Shown here: positions 5,210 through 8,132 of the stretch, in pieces
Position numbering within the stretch: the stretch's first letter is position 1
How the letters are laid out: each line of letters opens with the position of its first letter
DNA from: an uncultured Phenylobacterium sp.
Lineage (GTDB): Bacteria; Pseudomonadota; Alphaproteobacteria; Caulobacterales; Caulobacteraceae
DNA: 8,132 nt
Direction of reading: 5' to 3'
NCBI GenBank assembly: GCA_945952355.1
Contig: CAMFIW010000097.1
Location: 1-8,132, forward strand
Translations under genes and position numbers: made by a program
The notes under the pieces: generated by a model
The model's input: only the letters and a program-made list of their open reading frames with translations
Database searches by the model: none
What the model was told of the DNA's origin: nothing

Positions 5210-6265
5210 ATGCTTATGGAAACCCCGATCGACGAGGCCCGCTGGGCCGCCGTCGTCGCCCGTGACCGCGAGGCCGACGGGACCTTCGTCTTCTCGGTGC
5301 GCACCACCGGCATCTATTGCCGGCCGTCCTGCGGCTCGCGCGCGCCCAACCGCCGCAATGTCAAATTCCACGCCACGGCGGCCGAGGCAGAGGCGGCGGG
5401 CTTCCGCCCCTGCCTGCGCTGCAAGCCCACCGAGGCCTCGCTCGCCGAGCGCTACGCCGCGGCGGTCGCTGCCGCCTGCCGCGCGATCGAGGCGGCGGAA
5501 ACTCCACCGTCCCTGGCCGAGCTGGCGCGCGGGGCCGAGCTGTCGCCGCACCACTTCCACCGCATCTTCAAGGCGGTGGCCGGGGTCACCCCCAAGGCCT
5601 ATGCCGACGCCCACCGCGCCGCCCGGGTCCGCGCCGAGCTCGACGGCTCGGGCACGGTGACCGAGGCGATCTACGACGCCGGCTTCAACTCCGGCGGCCG
5701 CTTCTACGAGCTGTCCGGCCGGGTGCTGGGCATGACGCCCACCCGGTTCCGCAAGGGCGGCGAGCGGACCACCATCCGCTTCGCCATCGGCGAATGCTCG
5801 CTGGGCTCGATCCTGGTGGCCGCGACCGACAAGGGCGTCTGCGCCATCCTGCTGGGCGACGATCCGGAGGCCCTGGTTCGCGACCTGCAGGACCGGTTCG
5901 ATCGCGCCGAGCTGGTTGGCGGCGACGCCGGGTTCGAGGCGCTCGTGGCCCGGGCCGTCGGCCTTGTGGAAGACCCGCGCCAGGGCGCAGATTTGCCGCT
6001 CGACGTACGCGGCACCGCCTTCCAGCAGAAGGTCTGGCAGGCTCTGCGCGCCTTGAAGCCCGGCGAGACCGCCAGCTATTCGGACATCGCCGGCAGGATC
6101 GGCGCCCCGAAGGCGGTCCGCGCCGTGGCCCAGGCCTGCGCCGCCAACAATCTGGCCGTCGCCATCCCCTGCCATCGGGTGGTGCGCAACGACGGGGCGC
6201 TCTCGGGCTATGCCTGGGGCGTGGAGCGCAAGCGCGCCCTGCTGGACCGGGAGGTCGCGGCGTGA
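5210..6265 (+). CDS. ada: Ada: methylphosphotriester sensor, activator and O6-methylguanine-DNA methyltransferase
   Basis: A full-length, 351-residue bifunctional Ada. The N-terminal zinc domain has C37, C41, C68 and C71 (YCRPSC and CLRC). C37 is the expected acceptor of methyl groups from DNA phosphotriesters, which turns the protein into an activator. An AraC-type helix-turn-helix region follows at about 78-182 (SLAELARGAELSPHHFHRIF, later GFNSGGRFYE and GMTPTRFR). The C-terminal methyltransferase domain, about 187-351, has the active-site motif IPCHRVV with C321. This cysteine accepts the alkyl group irreversibly from O6-methylguanine. YSDIA and a downstream SGYAWG complete the fold signature. 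Cysteine numbering is within one residue of E. coli Ada at the zinc site (38, 42, 69, 72) and identical at C321, which supports ATG 5210 over ATG 5180 (10 residues longer). It heads an operon with the dioxygenase gene, overlapping it by GTGA, and is probably self-activated. Confidence 0.96.
   Translation: MLMETPIDEARWAAVVARDREADGTFVFSVRTTGIYCRPSCGSRAPNRRNVKFHATAAEAEAAGFRPCLRCKPTEASLAERYAAAVAAACRAIEAAETPPSLAELARGAELSPHHFHRIFKAVAGVTPKAYADAHRAARVRAELDGSGTVTEAIYDAGFNSGGRFYELSGRVLGMTPTRFRKGGERTTIRFAIGECSLGSILVAATDKGVCAILLGDDPEALVRDLQDRFDRAELVGGDAGFEALVARAVGLVEDPRQGADLPLDVRGTAFQQKVWQALRALKPGETASYSDIAGRIGAPKAVRAVAQACAANNLAVAIPCHRVVRNDGALSGYAWGVERKRALLDREVAA
6249..6254 (+). promoter_or_regulatory. 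Shine-Dalgarno sequence inside ada for the dioxygenase gene
   Basis: GGGAGG lies 7 nt before GTG 6262. It supports the GTG overlapping the ada stop as the dioxygenase start, rather than the in-frame ATG 6304, which is preceded by pyrimidine-rich sequence. Confidence 0.6.
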
Positions 6266-6993
6266 GCGCGCTGGCCTCTCCCCTCTCCCCCACCGGCGAC
6301 CGTATGGCGGCCTTCGACTGGACCGGCGTCGAGCGCGAGCTCGACGCCCAGGGCTCGGCCCTGCTGCCGGGCCTGCTCAGCCCCGACGAGTGCCGGGCCA
6401 TGGCCAGCCTCTATCCGCGCGAGGATGGCTTCCGCAGCCGGGTGGTGATGAGCCGTCACGGCTTTGGGCGCGGCGAGTACAAGTACTTCGCCTATCCCCT
6501 CCCCGGTCTATTGCAGGACCTGCGCGAGGGGCTCTATCCGCGACTGGCGCCTGTCGCCAATCGCTGGAACGCGCGGATGGGCGTCGCGACGCGCTACCCC
6601 GCCGAACACGCCGCCTATCTCGAACTCTGCCATGAGGCGGGCCAGCTCCGCCCGACCCCGCTGCTCCTGCAGTACGGGCCAGACGACTACAACTGCCTGC
6701 ACCAGGACCTCTATGGCGAGCATGTCTTCCCGCTCCAGGTCGCGATCCTGCTCTCCGAACCCGGTCGCGATTTCACCGGCGGCGAGTTCGTGATCACCGA
6801 GCAGCGGCCGCGCCTGCAGTCCCGTTGCGAGGTCGCCCCGCTACGACAAGGCGACGGCTTGGTCTTCGCCGTCCACCACCGCCCCGTGGCGGGCGGCCGC
6901 GGGACCTATCGCGTCAACCTGCGCCACGGCGTCAGCCGGGTGCGCTCCGGCGCGCGCCACACCTTGGGCGTCATCTTCCACGACGCCGCCTGA
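6262..6993 (+). CDS. 2-oxoglutarate/Fe(II)-dependent dioxygenase, ada operon partner
   Basis: A 243-residue protein of the 2OG-Fe(II) oxygenase superfamily, which uses iron, oxygen and 2-oxoglutarate to hydroxylate or demethylate a substrate. Iron ligands are predicted as H147 and D149 (LHQDLYGEHVFP) and distal H222. R232, ten residues later, is in the place that usually binds the 2-oxoglutarate carboxylate (LRHGVSRVRSGARHTLGVIFHDA, quoted in parts). GGEFVITEQRPR (173-184) matches the strand after the core that is common in this group. It differs from AlkB, lacking the RxxxxxR nucleotide-lesion motif. The GTG 6262 start overlaps the ada stop (GTGA). ATG 6304 would give 229 residues, and residues 1-14 look unconserved. 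Coupling with ada suggests repair or tolerance of alkylation damage; the substrate is not shown by sequence. It converges on the PepSY-like gene, with 2 nt between stops. Confidence 0.87.
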   Translation: MSALASPLSPTGDRMAAFDWTGVERELDAQGSALLPGLLSPDECRAMASLYPREDGFRSRVVMSRHGFGRGEYKYFAYPLPGLLQDLREGLYPRLAPVANRWNARMGVATRYPAEHAAYLELCHEAGQLRPTPLLLQYGPDDYNCLHQDLYGEHVFPLQVAILLSEPGRDFTGGEFVITEQRPRLQSRCEVAPLRQGDGLVFAVHHRPVAGGRGTYRVNLRHGVSRVRSGARHTLGVIFHDAA

Positions 6994-6995
6994 GG

Positions 6996-7466
6996 TCAGA
7001 GCGCCGCCAGGAGGGCCGGAATCGCCGCGCCGGCGACCAGCAAAGCCAGGACGACGCCTTTGCGCCGGCTGTGAAGCAGGCCCATCCAGAGGCCAAGGCA
7101 GGTCGAGACGACAAGCCCGGCGGCCACCACGAGGAACAGCCATTTCAGCGCCAGGGTGGAGGGCTTGGTCTTTTTCTCCGGCCGAGCTTCGGTGGGCTTC
7201 GCCTTGGCCGGGGCCGCGCTCGCGTTTGCAGGCCGCTTGGGCTTGGCGGCGAACACCTGATCCTTGTGCAGCATAACCAGCTTCTCGACGACCGGCGGCG
7301 GGACGTATGCGCCGTGCGCCTCATGGAGGCTGAAAAGCTGGACCGACCCGGTCAGAGCGAAGAACAGCACGGACGGCGCAATGAACGCGCCGACATAGCT
7401 GTGCCATTGGCGGACGGCGGCGAGCCGAAGCGCTGGGTTCGAACGAACATTCGCGGGCTTCGCCAT
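6996..7466 (-). CDS. PepSY-associated transmembrane protein (small, three helices)
   Basis: A 156-residue inner-membrane protein. Residues 19-48 follow the PepSY-associated membrane helix pattern: RQWHSYVGAFIAPSVLFFAL, then TGSVQLFSLHE. The first helix spans about 24-46. Residues 49-107 are outside the membrane core and include a Lys/Ala/Pro-rich, probably disordered stretch (75-102). A second helix lies at 108-131 (ending GLWMGLLHSRRKG) and a third at 138-156, reaching the C-terminus. This matches only the ends of larger PepSY-TM proteins, which have been linked to iron or siderophore handling and membrane redox. The PepSY domain itself is absent, so function stays open. ATG 7466 is well supported by AAGGAG 5 nt upstream (7472-7477). 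It is divergent from the DUF1203 gene. No Fur-like box was seen in the 193-bp gap. Confidence 0.8.
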   Translation of the reverse strand: MAKPANVRSNPALRLAAVRQWHSYVGAFIAPSVLFFALTGSVQLFSLHEAHGAYVPPPVVEKLVMLHKDQVFAAKPKRPANASAAPAKAKPTEARPEKKTKPSTLALKWLFLVVAAGLVVSTCLGLWMGLLHSRRKGVVLALLVAGAAIPALLAAL

Positions 7467-7659
7467 GGCGACTCCTTGGGGTTCTCAGCCGTCCTCGCCG
7501 GTTAGCACGCCCGAACCCGTTCCGCCTGAGGCAAATCAACGGGCCCCTAGTTCCTCCGATTTCGCAGCAAGTTTCAGATTTCCGGGCGGCGACGAAAGAC
7601 CGATCACCTGGCGCACCGGCCACGTTCGGCCATCGCCAAGTGAAACAGAGACCCTTCCC
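7467..7659. other. Divergent intergenic region between the PepSY-like and DUF1203 genes
   Basis: This 193-bp region must hold promoters for both genes. Beyond the Shine-Dalgarno sequence of the PepSY-like gene I see only weak elements. GCTAACCG on the minus strand, near 7498-7505, resembles a Caulobacter -10 but has no properly spaced -35. A short GCCTGAGGC palindrome lies near 7524-7532. The plus frame stays open back to 7465, but the extra 65 residues look non-coding (Pro/Ser/Thr-rich). Confidence 0.35.
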
Positions 7660-8130
7660 ATGACATACGCGATCCGAGGCCTGCCCGTGGACGAGTTCCG
7701 ACCGCTGTTCGGCCTCTCCGACGCCGAATTGGCCGAGCGACACATCGTGCGCATGACCGCCGACGCCGAGGTCGGCTTCCCCTGCCGCGTCATGCTGGCC
7801 GACGCCAAGCCGGGCGACACCCTGCTGCTGCTGAACCACGAGTATCAGCCCGTCGAGAGCCCCTACCAGGGCCGCCACGCGATCTTCGTCAACGAGGCCG
7901 CCACGGCCCCGGCCCGTTTCGTCGACGAGGTCCCGCCGGTGCTCGCGGTGCGCAAGGCGATCTCCCTACGCGGCTTCGACGAGGACGGCATGATCATCGA
8001 CGCCGACGTCGTCCCGGGCGCCGAGGTCGAGCCCCTGATCCTCAAGCTCTTCGAGAACCCGGCCATCGCCTACATCCACGCCCACAATGCAGGCCGCGGC
8101 TGCTTCGCCGCCCGGATCGACCGGGCCTAG
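7660..8130 (+). CDS. DUF1203 family protein of unknown function
   Basis: A complete 156-residue soluble protein matching the whole DUF1203 pattern. It starts MTYAIRGLPVDEFRPLFGLS, has a GFPCRV motif with C42, then GDTLLLLNHEYQPVESPYQG and HAIFV. The end has SLRGFDEDGMIIDADVV and AYIHAHNAGRGCFAARIDRA, with H140, H142 and C148. The conserved Cys and His residues hint at a metal or redox role, but no activity is established for this family that I know of. ATG 7660 fits the usual family start. The ribosome-binding site is weak, with only AGAG about 9 nt upstream. The stop is 2 bases from the window edge, so downstream context is unknown. Nothing ties it to ada or the PepSY-like gene beyond adjacency. 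Confidence 0.88.
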   Translation: MTYAIRGLPVDEFRPLFGLSDAELAERHIVRMTADAEVGFPCRVMLADAKPGDTLLLLNHEYQPVESPYQGRHAIFVNEAATAPARFVDEVPPVLAVRKAISLRGFDEDGMIIDADVVPGAEVEPLILKLFENPAIAYIHAHNAGRGCFAARIDRA

Positions 8131-8132
8131 GC

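Noticed and set aside
5186..6175. A 329-codon minus-strand frame opposite ada
   Set aside because: Ada on the plus strand is unambiguous, with all catalytic cysteines. The opposite frame is Gly/Ala/Arg-rich with no motif.
6985..7005. An intrinsic terminator between the convergent dioxygenase and PepSY-like genes
   Set aside because: The stops are only 2 nt apart, and I see no GC hairpin followed by a T run on either strand.
7465..7659. A longer DUF1203 protein starting near 7465
   Set aside because: The extra 65 residues are Pro/Ser/Thr-rich and unlike the family, which normally begins at the MTYAIRGL-type start. This stretch also overlaps the PepSY-like gene's ribosome-binding region.

Overview
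This is a GC-rich window with tightly packed genes. It looks like an alphaproteobacterial chromosome, most likely Caulobacteraceae (Caulobacter or Phenylobacterium type). That placement is inferred from G/C-dominated third codon positions, an Flp/Tad pilus TadE-TadG pair, an Ada protein paired with a non-AlkB dioxygenase, and a DUF1203 gene. No rRNA, tRNA, CRISPR array, insertion sequence or phage gene was seen.

Layout. (1) Positions 1-2267, minus strand: a three-gene run reading leftwards. It has tadE (pseudopilin-like), a large TadG-like protein, and the first ~51 codons of an unrecognised acidic-start protein cut by the window edge. (2) Positions 2268-2481: an AT-richer divergent control region with two short inverted repeats, a candidate -10 and a GANTC site. 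(3) Positions 2482-3387, plus: a regulator-like protein with an N-terminal Phd/YefM-like antitoxin DNA-binding domain fused to two PAS domains, with no toxin next to it. (4) Positions 3384-4967, minus: a two-cassette ABC-F ATPase whose stop codon interlocks with the PAS gene's stop in one CTAG. (5) Positions 4968-5209: a divergent control region with a reasonable promoter for the ABC-F gene and a 34-codon upstream reading frame that overlaps the ABC-F start. (6) Positions 5210-6993, plus: a two-gene alkylation-response operon, ada then a 2-oxoglutarate/Fe(II) dioxygenase, joined by a GTGA overlap. (7) Positions 6996-7466, minus: a PepSY-associated membrane protein. (8) Positions 7660-8130, plus: a complete DUF1203 protein.

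How the genes work together. tadE/tadG belong to the Flp/Tad pilus apparatus. The Phd-PAS gene is transcribed divergently from them and shares their control region, so it could regulate itself and the pilus genes; this is inference. Ada senses methylated DNA phosphate, switches on its own operon and repairs O6-methylguanine. Its downstream dioxygenase is probably an accessory alkylation-damage enzyme. The ABC-F, PepSY-like and DUF1203 genes show no clear link to these units.

The least ordinary items are the Phd-PAS-PAS fusion with its palindromic upstream region and the overlapping leader frame before the ABC-F gene. No complete new defence or mobile system could be supported.
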